Source: a bacterium (GTDB taxonomy: Bacteria; Spirochaetota; Leptospiria; Leptospirales; Leptonemataceae). Taken from it: DNA of 64,000 nt. The position numbers and the translations under genes are program-made. The notes beneath the pieces are model-generated. The model saw only the letters and a list, made by a program, of their open reading frames with translations. It made no database searches and was not told where the DNA came from. Of this stretch, positions 29,063 to 37,596 are shown piece by piece (within the stretch, counting starts at the first letter, position 1; every line of letters starts with the position of its first letter). The stretch lies in NCBI GenBank assembly GCA_024742665.1, contig JANSYA010000015.1, positions 17,923-81,922 of the forward strand, given 5' to 3'.

Positions 29063-31537
29063 TCAGCCCATCCCTGCCATGCCCGAATAGTAGCGCAGCG
29101 TCGGCGCTTCGAGCACCGTTACGCGATTTTGTTTTTCTTGAACGAAGCCGCGCTTCTTCAAAACTTTCAGGCCCTCTTTGAGGATCCGGTCCACGTTGTG
29201 AGTCGCCAGGTTCTTGCGGCGGTGCAGGTCGACGAAGGCGGCGACGCGCTGGGCGAGATCCTGCATGGAAATCGTCGAGAGCGCGGGCTGATCGTCGTTA
29301 GTCAGGGCGTAGGCGACCATATGATTCGGCATCACCCGTAGCTGCCGTTCCCAGGCGGAAGTGATTTCGCCGCCGATCGCCAGCGCCGGGTCTTCGGCGC
29401 GAATATGCGTCGATACGCGGATCGGAGCGCAGAGATCGACGTGCACGCGAGTGCGTCCGCGCAAAAAGCTGGGCCATTTCGTTTGCTCGACGACGCCCGC
29501 GAATTCGCGATCTTCCGGCACGTTTTCGTACGCCACAGCGACCGGCACGACCAGGATTTCGCTGCCGGAATTGCGATAGGCGTCGATGGCGGTACTCAAG
29601 AGGCCGGTCTTAAGCGGAGCGATGCCGCCGCTGCGCGAGCGCGTGCCTTCTGGATAGACCAGAGAAGGAATTCCGATTTCGAGCATCATTGTCGCGTAGC
29701 GCGTGAGGCATTCCAGGTACAGAATATTTCGCGTCCGCTGGCGATCCACGGCGTACGCTCCGAGCGACTTGAGAATCCACTGCCAGAAAGGTCCGGTCAT
29801 CAAATTGCTGCCGGCGGCGTAGCGCGGCACCGGCAGTCCCGCGCCGTACAGACCGAAGGCGACTTCGACCGAATCGAGATGCGATCGATGGGTCGGCGCG
29901 TACAGAATATTATATCGTCCGGCCAGGTCGCGCACGGTTTCGATTTCGCCCCCGAGATGCGGGATGCCCGAGCCGGGTCGCAGTCCGCCGAGCACGGTGC
30001 GCAGCGGACCGATGGTATGGATTAAGGCGCCGCGCACGCCGGGACGAAAACGATCGCTGATCTCTTCGACGTAAAATTCAATCAGCTCTTCGATGTGTTC
30101 GCGGATTTCATCCGCGCCGCGGGCGACAATGTCTTTCCAGACCGATAGCTCTCGCGGCAGGGTCTCCTGCTGGCGCAGATCGCCCTGGTCTTTCGCCTGC
30201 ACCAGGCGGTCGTGCAATCGGCTGACGATGGTTTGCGACTGGCGATGAATGCGATCCTGCATGCCGCGGGCGCTCAGCACCGAATGAGCCGTGCGGCGTT
30301 CGATGATCTGTTTGAATTTATGGCCGGCCACGTTGCCCGGATCCACCGGTCGTTTGCCGGACTGGCTTGCCCCGGCTTTGCGCGCTTCCGCCTGCGAAGC
30401 TTGCGCTTGCGCTTCCGTACCGCCGCGGGCGTCGCGGGTGATCAGCTCCAGCAGCGCTCCCGTCGGTTTGCGCCGGCTGAGAATTTCATAGAGCGTTTCA
30501 TAGACCGGTAGCTTTAGCCCGAGCTCCGCGCCGATTTCCAGAATCGGCGTCAGGGCCAGAGCGCCTTCGGCCAGCTCCTGGTTTTCCAGAACTTCTTGTT
30601 CGATGAAACGCCGGGGGTGTAAAAAGAGTTCGATGCGTTCGAAAAAACCCGGCTGGTTCGCCTGGGTCAGGGAGCGGCGCATGAACTGCATGCCGTAGCT
30701 GCGGTTGCGACTGGCCGCGCTGGTCGAAGTCGTTACGACGTCGGCCAGACCCGATACGCCGAAGAGGGTGGCGGCTTCGGCCCCCAGGCCCGTCGCGACT
30801 TGAAATAATTCGAAATAGCCGCGACTCAAAAGCACGCCCTGGGCGTTCGAGCCGGCACCGGGTAAAATTTCCGCCATGCCGCAGGCGATGGCGATCGGAT
30901 TTTTTAGAGCTCCCGCCAGTTCGACTCCCATTCGGTCGCGGGTATCGCTGAGTACGATCGAAGGACCGCGCAGCGTTTCATACAGATAGTCCCGGACCCC
31001 GGCGTCGGTCGCTCCCAGATTAAAGTACGCATAGCGGCCGCTTTGAATTTCCGCGAGCAGACTGGGACCGTTCGCCGCCGCCACCTGCAGATCGGCGAAA
31101 CCGGCTTCCCGGGCCAGGTGTTCGATGTACTGCGAAAAGGTATACAGACCCGTGCGTCTGCGAGTGGAACGCTCCAGCAGGCCCTTTGTGAATACGACGA
31201 TCAGGTGTGACTGCGTCGGATCCAGATGGCGCAGCAGTCGCGCGACGGTATCTTCGACCTGCCTCGATGACACCGCCAGATAGACCACCCAGGCGCCCGA
31301 CTCGAAGTGCGTGTAGTCGGCGACAATTTCCACGCTGTCGGCCAGGCGAAAATCCTGATCGCGGATCGTGCTCCGGCGTTCGCTTCGCAGACGCTCCGCT
31401 TCTCGGGAATCAGTATAAAATAGAAATAACCGGTCCTCGACTGCGCGGGCCGGGCTTTCGGCTGCCAGCCGACTCAGAAGTAGACCGAAGGGGCCGCTGC
31501 CCAGGACCACCGTGCTGGCTGTCGCATATCGACTCAT
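29063..31537 (-). CDS. Fusion of glycerol-3-phosphate dehydrogenase (GpsA) and glycerol-3-phosphate acyltransferase (PlsB-like)
   Basis: Residue numbers here count from an upstream ATG at 31552; the start chosen, at 31537, is five residues in. Residues about 10-370 are GpsA-like: a Rossmann motif VVLGSGPFG, the VVFTKGLL strand and the catalytic lysine in GALKNPIAI (Lys217). After an Ala/Gln-rich linker (about 375-405), residues 420-829 are PlsB-like. The acyltransferase motif is HRSHLD (555-560) and block III is PEGTRSR (634-640). GpsA makes sn-glycerol-3-phosphate from dihydroxyacetone phosphate and PlsB acylates it at C1, so the fusion would couple the first two steps of phospholipid synthesis. 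No stop or frameshift separates the halves. Confidence 0.88.
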   Translation of the reverse strand: MSRYATASTVVLGSGPFGLLLSRLAAESPARAVEDRLFLFYTDSREAERLRSERRSTIRDQDFRLADSVEIVADYTHFESGAWVVYLAVSSRQVEDTVARLLRHLDPTQSHLIVVFTKGLLERSTRRRTGLYTFSQYIEHLAREAGFADLQVAAANGPSLLAEIQSGRYAYFNLGATDAGVRDYLYETLRGPSIVLSDTRDRMGVELAGALKNPIAIACGMAEILPGAGSNAQGVLLSRGYFELFQVATGLGAEAATLFGVSGLADVVTTSTSAASRNRSYGMQFMRRSLTQANQPGFFERIELFLHPRRFIEQEVLENQELAEGALALTPILEIGAELGLKLPVYETLYEILSRRKPTGALLELITRDARGGTEAQAQASQAEARKAGASQSGKRPVDPGNVAGHKFKQIIERRTAHSVLSARGMQDRIHRQSQTIVSRLHDRLVQAKDQGDLRQQETLPRELSVWKDIVARGADEIREHIEELIEFYVEEISDRFRPGVRGALIHTIGPLRTVLGGLRPGSGIPHLGGEIETVRDLAGRYNILYAPTHRSHLDSVEVAFGLYGAGLPVPRYAAGSNLMTGPFWQWILKSLGAYAVDRQRTRNILYLECLTRYATMMLEIGIPSLVYPEGTRSRSGGIAPLKTGLLSTAIDAYRNSGSEILVVPVAVAYENVPEDREFAGVVEQTKWPSFLRGRTRVHVDLCAPIRVSTHIRAEDPALAIGGEITSAWERQLRVMPNHMVAYALTNDDQPALSTISMQDLAQRVAAFVDLHRRKNLATHNVDRILKEGLKVLKKRGFVQEKQNRVTVLEAPTLRYYSGMAGMG

Positions 31538-31698
31538 ACCGGCGTATAACATGATCCGAAAGGAATCGCCATGATCTAATTCATAAGTGGCGCCTAAAAT
31601 TTTCTTTTCGCGTCGCGGGCTGCAAAAGCCGGCGAACCGCGCTTGACGTCGGAGCCGCCGGTCGGGAATATCCGGGTGAGGACTGATCCGCCACCGTT

Positions 31699-34600
31699 AT
31701 GAAAAACCTGCTGCCGCGCTTTATTCAAAAACAACTGCTGAACGGCGAGGCGTCCCGGGCCCTTCACGGTACCTTTGAAGCCCACAGCATGTTCGTCGAT
31801 ATCTCCGGCTTTACGCCGATGACCGAACAGCTGATGCGGGAGGGCAAAGAAGGCGCGGAAATCCTCTCGGTGGAAATCAATCGGCTCTTCGGCATGCTGA
31901 TTGAGGCCGTTCAGAATCGCGGCGGAATGATTACGGGTTTCGCCGGCGACGCCTTCACGGCCCTGTTCCAGGCCGAAAACCCCCTGCAGGCCGCCGAGGC
32001 CGCGCGCGAAGTCCAGGACGTATTCGCGCGCGCCGGCCAGGCGAGCACGCGCTTCGGCGACTTTCATTTATCCGTGAAGGTCGGTCTGTCTTCCGGTCAG
32101 GTCGAGTGGGGCATCGTCGGTAGCGAGCCGATTCATGCGGGGGAAGCGCTCGCTGCGGCTTCCGGCGAATCCGGCGATCCGGCCGAACTGCTCGATCCGG
32201 CGAAGCGGCTGGCATGGTACTTTCGCGGACCCGCGATCGACGGCTGCGCCGCTTCCGAGCACCACTGCGAACGCGGCGATATCGTCCTGGATGAACGGAT
32301 ATTAAGTCGCTTTTCCGAAGCGGAGCGTCCGGACACCACGCCGATCGCCGTCTCGGATTCCGCTGCGGATGCGGACAGCGCGCAGACCGGCTACCATCGA
32401 TTGAATCAAATCGAAGCACGGACGACTGAGGGCGTGGCGGCGGCGCTTTCGTTTTTGCATCGTACTGAAGAAGAAGAGGGCATTCGCCGGGAAATCGCCG
32501 ATCGTTTTTTTCCGGCCACGATTTTGGACTACTCCCAGGCCGGCGAATTCCGGGCGATTGCGAGCGTCTTCGTATCGTTCGTGCCTCCCGCTGAATACGC
32601 CGACTTAAATGAATTCGCCGCAACAGTGCAAACCTGCGCCGCCCGCTACGACGGCTATTTCAACAGCCTCGACTTCGGCGATAAAGGCGGCACGATCCTG
32701 CTGGTCTTCGGGGCCCCTGTATCCCACGAAGACGATCCGACCCGGGCCGCGGATTTCGCCATCGAACTCCAGTCGATGTTCGGCGACCGCATTCGCGTGG
32801 GGCTTACGACCGGCACGGCCTTCGCGGGCATCGTCGGTTCCGCTCTGCGCTGCACTTATACGGTGAACGGCGACGTTGTAAATCTTTCGGCCCGGGTGAT
32901 GATGTCCGCGGTCTTCGGCGAAGTCTGGCTGTCTTCGGAGGCGCGCGAGCTGATCGGCGAGGAGTACCTGGTCGAAAGCCGCGGCGAACGCGAATTCAAA
33001 GGCAAGTCGGAAGCCATCGAGATTTTCGCCTTAAACGGCAAGGGTGAGCGCAGCTTTGCGGCCTTTGACGAAACCGCTTTCGTCGGTCGCAGCGGCGCCC
33101 TGTCCCAATTGGAAGAGCAGCTTGCAGTCATTCGCGCGCAAAATTTCGGCGGGCTGACTCGTATTCTCGGCGACGCCGGCAGCGGCAAATCGCGCCTTTT
33201 ACACGAACTGTACTTACGGCACCGGGGCGAAATCGATTTTATCTTCACCCATGCCGACGGCGTGTTGCGCCGGAGTATGAATCCCTTTACCGCGTTTTTC
33301 GCGGCGTTTTTTGGCGTCCACCCGGGCGTGCAGGAGAGTGACGATCGCGGAGCGCGCCGGGCCGCCGTCGACGCGTCGCTGAATGAACTGATCGAAGGCG
33401 TGCGGGCCGCGGTTCCCGACTCGGATCACGCAGATCACATTCAGCATATCGCGGCGGAGCTGGAACGCACGGCCTCGATGTTTGCGGCGATGGTCGACGC
33501 CGATATCAGCGGGACTCTGTACGAACGCCTGGACGCCCAGGGCCGCTATGAAAATACGCTGATCGCGGTCAAAAACTGGTTTCACGCCCGCGCTCTTTTG
33601 CGGCCGACCGTGCTGGTGCTGGAAAATCTGCAGTGGCTCGACGCGGATTCCCGTGCAGTCATCGAAGATATATTACGCCACGTCGACGCGGACCATCTCG
33701 GCCTGGGCGTGATCGTTACGAGCCGTTATTTTGACGACGGCTCCCGGCCGGCTCTGGGAATCGATGCGTCCCATTTGACGGCGCGGGATCTGGAGCTGCA
33801 GGCGCTTACGCCTGACGCGGTGCATTCCATCGCCGCCGCTCGTTTGCCGGCCGCTCCCGGCCCGGGCCTGCTGGAATTTATTCAGGAGCGCACCGGCGGC
33901 AATCCGTATTTCATCGAAGAGTTTTGCACGTACTTAACGCACAGGGACCTCGTAGCGCCGGACGAAAACGGCGAGCTGCGCCTGCGGCCGGAATTGCTGA
34001 CAGACGATTCCACGGATTTGCCGGCCAGCATTAACGCGCTGGTCGTTTCGCGTATTGACCGGCTTTCGACGGATCTCAAAGCGGCGGTCCAGGCGGCCGC
34101 GGTGCTGGGTCAGAAATTCGAAGTGTCGGTGCTCGCGCATCTGCTGGATCTGGATGCGGGCGAATCAAAGCTGGAGGATCTACTGGCGGAAGGCGAACGC
34201 GAACAGATCTGGAGCGACGATAGCGAACACGGCGCGGGCGTCCTGAACGCTGGAGCCGAAGCGGGCGTCGCCGCGCAAATGCGATCGTTTCAAAACGCCC
34301 TGGTCCAGGAGGCCGCCTACGAAATGCAGCTGCGCGATCGTCTGCGGGGGCTGCACGAAAAGGCCGCGCACTTTCTGGCGGGGATTCACGGCGAAAACGA
34401 AATTCATGCCGCCGACATCGCCTTTCATTACGGTCGGGCGGAAAACCAGGACCGGGCTCGCCGCTACTACGAACTCGCCGCGGAGTACGCTCATTCGAAT
34501 TACAAGACCGAGAAGGCCTTCGAATTTTACGATCAGCTGGAAAGCTACGCCCGGGATGACGCCGAGCGTCTGGGTGTCATGACCCGCCGCGCCCGCCTGC

Positions 34601-35907
34601 TGGAGCTGCTGGGACAGTGGCCCGGCGCGCTGGAGCTGTTAGAACGGGCGCTGGCGCTGGCCGAGGGCGGCGCGGATCGTAAGGCGGTCGGTCGACTCAA
34701 AACGAATCTGGGCGAAATCCACCAGAAGCAGGGGGAATTCGACCGGGCTTCGACGCTCTTGCAGGAAGCGGTCGGCATCGCGGAAGCGGAAGAGGACGTG
34801 CAGGGACTCGGCGAAGCCCACAGCACTCTGGGGCGGACCTACTGGAGTCTCGGTCAGTACGACAACGCCCTGGAATGCTATGCGGAAGGCAAGGCGGCCC
34901 GGGAGCAGACCAACGATCGTCGGGGCTACGCCCTGAACCTGTACTATACCGGCGTGGTTCATCGCGACCGCAACGAGTACGACCGGGCCATGCAGAACTA
35001 TCGCGAGTCTTTAGAGATTTTCGAAAACGAGCTGGGGGATCGGCGCTACGCGACCTACCCGATGTACGACATCGCCGTGATCTATCAGTACCAGGGACGC
35101 CTGGACGAGGCCCGCGAATTCTTTGAGCGCACCCACGCGCTGTATGAAGAGATGGGCTATCGCAGCGGTATTTCGGCGGCGCTGCTGAATCTGGGCGTGA
35201 TTGAAAGCCGCCAGGGCCGCTACGAGGCCGCCCTGGATCACTATCGCCACTCCCTCGAACACGCCGAAGATCTGGGCGAACAGCTGGCGGTCGCCTACGC
35301 GCTCTTCAGCATCGGCACGGCCCACTATCAGCAACAAAACTATAACGAGACCATTCGCTGGTTCGAGAAGTCTTTCGTCGTCATGAAAGAGATCGGCGCG
35401 AAAGGTTATTACGGCTATGTTCTCGCCTACCTGTGCTGCACTCTGGCGCGCCAGGGGCATACGGCCAAAGCCCTGAACGCGGGGCTGCAGCATCTAAAGA
35501 ATATCAAAGGCCTGGGCGGCTCCGACGTGGAAAACGGTCGGACCCATCTTGGCATTGCTCTGGCCCTGGCCGGCCTGGGCGAACAAAAGCCGGGCGCAAA
35601 GACCGCCGAGCTGATTCAGAAGATCGGCGCGTTGACCGGTCTGCCGCCGCGCCCGGACGCCTATTTTGAATTCGCCGTGGATTCCGCGCGCAAGGCCGCC
35701 TACGTCATGACGCTCGTGCCGGCGCTGCGCGAGTACGGCGTCTTTCTGGCGCAAAAGACCGCGCGAGCGCCCTGGTTCGCCGACCGGGCCGCGGAGTGTT
35801 TGCGAGAGGCTCATCAGCTGTGCGAAAGCTCCGGAATGGCGGGCGAGCGTTCCCGGGTCGCAGCCGACGCCGCGCGCCTGGAAATATCTCTGAACGCCGT
35901 CGACTGA
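31699..35907 (+). CDS. Soluble-adenylyl-cyclase-like protein: two class III cyclase domains, ATPase domain and TPR repeats
   Basis: Two cyclase homology domains open the 1402-residue protein. The first (about 28-200) has both metal-binding aspartates, MFVDISGFTPMTE (Asp34) and FAGDAFTALF (Asp84). The second (about 283-445) lacks these but has the transition-state residues, YTVNGDVVNLSAR (Asn395, Arg399). One complementary pair of half-sites therefore forms one active site, as in mammalian soluble adenylyl cyclase. An AAA/NACHT-like ATPase follows (Walker A GDAGSGKS at 491-498, IVTSRYF), then at least nine TPR repeats to about residue 1350. The start ATG has no clear Shine-Dalgarno sequence. 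It probably makes cAMP in the cytosol; the signal sensed is unknown. Confidence 0.9.
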   Translation: MKNLLPRFIQKQLLNGEASRALHGTFEAHSMFVDISGFTPMTEQLMREGKEGAEILSVEINRLFGMLIEAVQNRGGMITGFAGDAFTALFQAENPLQAAEAAREVQDVFARAGQASTRFGDFHLSVKVGLSSGQVEWGIVGSEPIHAGEALAAASGESGDPAELLDPAKRLAWYFRGPAIDGCAASEHHCERGDIVLDERILSRFSEAERPDTTPIAVSDSAADADSAQTGYHRLNQIEARTTEGVAAALSFLHRTEEEEGIRREIADRFFPATILDYSQAGEFRAIASVFVSFVPPAEYADLNEFAATVQTCAARYDGYFNSLDFGDKGGTILLVFGAPVSHEDDPTRAADFAIELQSMFGDRIRVGLTTGTAFAGIVGSALRCTYTVNGDVVNLSARVMMSAVFGEVWLSSEARELIGEEYLVESRGEREFKGKSEAIEIFALNGKGERSFAAFDETAFVGRSGALSQLEEQLAVIRAQNFGGLTRILGDAGSGKSRLLHELYLRHRGEIDFIFTHADGVLRRSMNPFTAFFAAFFGVHPGVQESDDRGARRAAVDASLNELIEGVRAAVPDSDHADHIQHIAAELERTASMFAAMVDADISGTLYERLDAQGRYENTLIAVKNWFHARALLRPTVLVLENLQWLDADSRAVIEDILRHVDADHLGLGVIVTSRYFDDGSRPALGIDASHLTARDLELQALTPDAVHSIAAARLPAAPGPGLLEFIQERTGGNPYFIEEFCTYLTHRDLVAPDENGELRLRPELLTDDSTDLPASINALVVSRIDRLSTDLKAAVQAAAVLGQKFEVSVLAHLLDLDAGESKLEDLLAEGEREQIWSDDSEHGAGVLNAGAEAGVAAQMRSFQNALVQEAAYEMQLRDRLRGLHEKAAHFLAGIHGENEIHAADIAFHYGRAENQDRARRYYELAAEYAHSNYKTEKAFEFYDQLESYARDDAERLGVMTRRARLLELLGQWPGALELLERALALAEGGADRKAVGRLKTNLGEIHQKQGEFDRASTLLQEAVGIAEAEEDVQGLGEAHSTLGRTYWSLGQYDNALECYAEGKAAREQTNDRRGYALNLYYTGVVHRDRNEYDRAMQNYRESLEIFENELGDRRYATYPMYDIAVIYQYQGRLDEAREFFERTHALYEEMGYRSGISAALLNLGVIESRQGRYEAALDHYRHSLEHAEDLGEQLAVAYALFSIGTAHYQQQNYNETIRWFEKSFVVMKEIGAKGYYGYVLAYLCCTLARQGHTAKALNAGLQHLKNIKGLGGSDVENGRTHLGIALALAGLGEQKPGAKTAELIQKIGALTGLPPRPDAYFEFAVDSARKAAYVMTLVPALREYGVFLAQKTARAPWFADRAAECLREAHQLCESSGMAGERSRVAADAARLEISLNAVD

Positions 35908-36032
35908 TTTTGCCTGCACCGGCCCGGGGCGTTTTGCTGAGCGGGGAGATTCGGTCGGCGCGCTTGCAATCAGTAGAGAAGTTCTGGTAATCCCTTCGGA
36001 TGGCGAGTTTTTCCGATTCGCTTCGCTTTCGT

Positions 36033-36060
36033 TTGACACTCGCTGCCAGTCGCCTACAAT
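36033..36060 (+). promoter_or_regulatory. Sigma70-type promoter for the CqsS-like kinase gene
   Basis: TTGACA at 36033-36038 and TACAAT at 36055-36060 are separated by 16 bases and lie 43 bases before the ATG. This indicates the kinase gene can be transcribed separately from the cyclase gene, which ends 195 bases upstream of it. Confidence 0.7.
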
Positions 36061-36102
36061 TTCTGTTTCGGCTGCGATCCCGCCGCCGGTTCCGCTGTTC
36101 CC

Positions 36103-37596
36103 ATGCAAAAGCACGGTCGTCCTGTTGTTGTCCTCACGCCGGAATTCTTAACCGGATTGCTGCGGCGTATCTGCGTCCGGGCCGCCGCCGGTTTCGCCCG
36201 GAGCGTGCAGGAGTTCGAACCGAATTTTCGCTGGATGGGCTTTTGCGGCGCGGTCTGCTTCTTGTTTTATTGGGTGATCTGGAAGTACTCTTTCCCCCAG
36301 CCGTATGAAAATTTGCCTTTGCGAATCGCCGGGGCGGGCCTGGCCCTCGGTCTGGCATTGAGCGATCGGTGGCCGCCGGCCTGGCGTCGGCGCTGGCTGA
36401 TTCCGTACGCCTATATTACTTTGCTGTACGTCTTTCCTTTCTTTTTCACTTATATGCTCTTGCAAAACCAGGGCGGCTCGGTCTGGGCTATGTCGACCCT
36501 GGTCGCCTGCTTTTTGATGATGCTGCTCGTGGACGTCCTGACCCTGGTGTGCATGCAATTGTTGGGCAGCGGCCTGGCGGTGCTGCTTTATCTGGCGACC
36601 GGCCCGGGAGATCCCGGGCTGCCGTTTTTGCATTCGCGAGAGCTCCTGCTGTTCGTCTTTTTGATTCTCATGGGCGGCGTTTTCAATATTCGCGCGGAAC
36701 TCATGCGCCGGGAAAAGAGCCGGGCCATGTTATTGATGGGCGCGCGCATGGCTCACGAAATGCGCACGCCTCTGGCCGGAATTAAAATCGGCCTGGCCGG
36801 TCTCAGTCGTCTGCTGGAGCAGACGACGCAGGCTTACGGGCAGACTCCCGATGAGACTCACCTGCGGCAGGTGCGTCTATTCAAACAGCAGATCATCGCC
36901 CAGGCGAACCACGCCGGCACCATCATCGATATGCTGCTCTTGAATGCGAACCGCGAGAACACCGCTCGTTCGCCAGTGCGAATGGAGCCGCTGCTGTTCT
37001 CGGAATTGTTGTCGACCACGCTCGAAAATTTTCCCTTTGTTTCGACCGGGGAACGGGAGCTGGTGCGCGTTTCTGGAAGCTTTCAATTTACAATCCGCGG
37101 TCAGCGCGACCTGTTAATTTGCGTCCTGTACAATTTAATCAAGAACGCGCTGTATGCCGTGCACCGAGCAGGTCGCAGCCGGCCGGGCTGTATTCAGATC
37201 ATTGATCGTCCGGGGCAGGATTCGCCGGACGATCCGGAGGCCGCCCTGGTCGCCGGCCGGCGGGTGCTGGTGCGCGATAGCGGCGACGGCATTTCGCCCG
37301 CGGATCTGCCGCGCATCTTCGACCAGTTTTTTACGACCAAGCCGGACTGCGACGGCATCGGCATTGGTCTGTGGAATACGCGGCATATTCTTCGGGCTCA
37401 CGGCGGGGAGATCCAGTGTCGTTCACGCCCCGGCCGTTATACCGAATTCGAGCTGAACTTTCCGACAGTTTCTGCCGCGGCGGGATCGCGGATCGACGCC
37501 GCCGACGAAACCGAGAGCCCTGGATTTCAGGACCGCGCCCAGGGATCCGGCCAATCCCCGGGCCGAACCGTGTCGCGCACGCTCGACAGCGCGTAG
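36103..37596 (+). CDS. cqsS: CqsS-like membrane histidine kinase, proposed alpha-hydroxyketone autoinducer receptor
   Basis: The N-terminal 200 residues carry six transmembrane helices and closely follow Vibrio CqsS as I recall it: PNFRWMGFCGAVCFLFYWVIW, KYSFPQPYENLPLR and PFFFTYMLLQNQGGSVWAMS. The WAMS at 128-131 corresponds to the segment holding the ligand-contact Trp and Ser of CqsS. The histidine box is MAHEMRTP (His218). The catalytic domain has the N box NLIKNALYAV, DSGDGI (G1) and GIGIGLWNTRHIL (G2). Unlike Vibrio CqsS it has no receiver domain after the kinase. The 3' end overlaps the opposite-strand cqsA gene by 70 bases. The symbol is given by homology. Confidence 0.88.
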   Translation: MQKHGRPVVVLTPEFLTGLLRRICVRAAAGFARSVQEFEPNFRWMGFCGAVCFLFYWVIWKYSFPQPYENLPLRIAGAGLALGLALSDRWPPAWRRRWLIPYAYITLLYVFPFFFTYMLLQNQGGSVWAMSTLVACFLMMLLVDVLTLVCMQLLGSGLAVLLYLATGPGDPGLPFLHSRELLLFVFLILMGGVFNIRAELMRREKSRAMLLMGARMAHEMRTPLAGIKIGLAGLSRLLEQTTQAYGQTPDETHLRQVRLFKQQIIAQANHAGTIIDMLLLNANRENTARSPVRMEPLLFSELLSTTLENFPFVSTGERELVRVSGSFQFTIRGQRDLLICVLYNLIKNALYAVHRAGRSRPGCIQIIDRPGQDSPDDPEAALVAGRRVLVRDSGDGISPADLPRIFDQFFTTKPDCDGIGIGLWNTRHILRAHGGEIQCRSRPGRYTEFELNFPTVSAAAGSRIDAADETESPGFQDRAQGSGQSPGRTVSRTLDSA

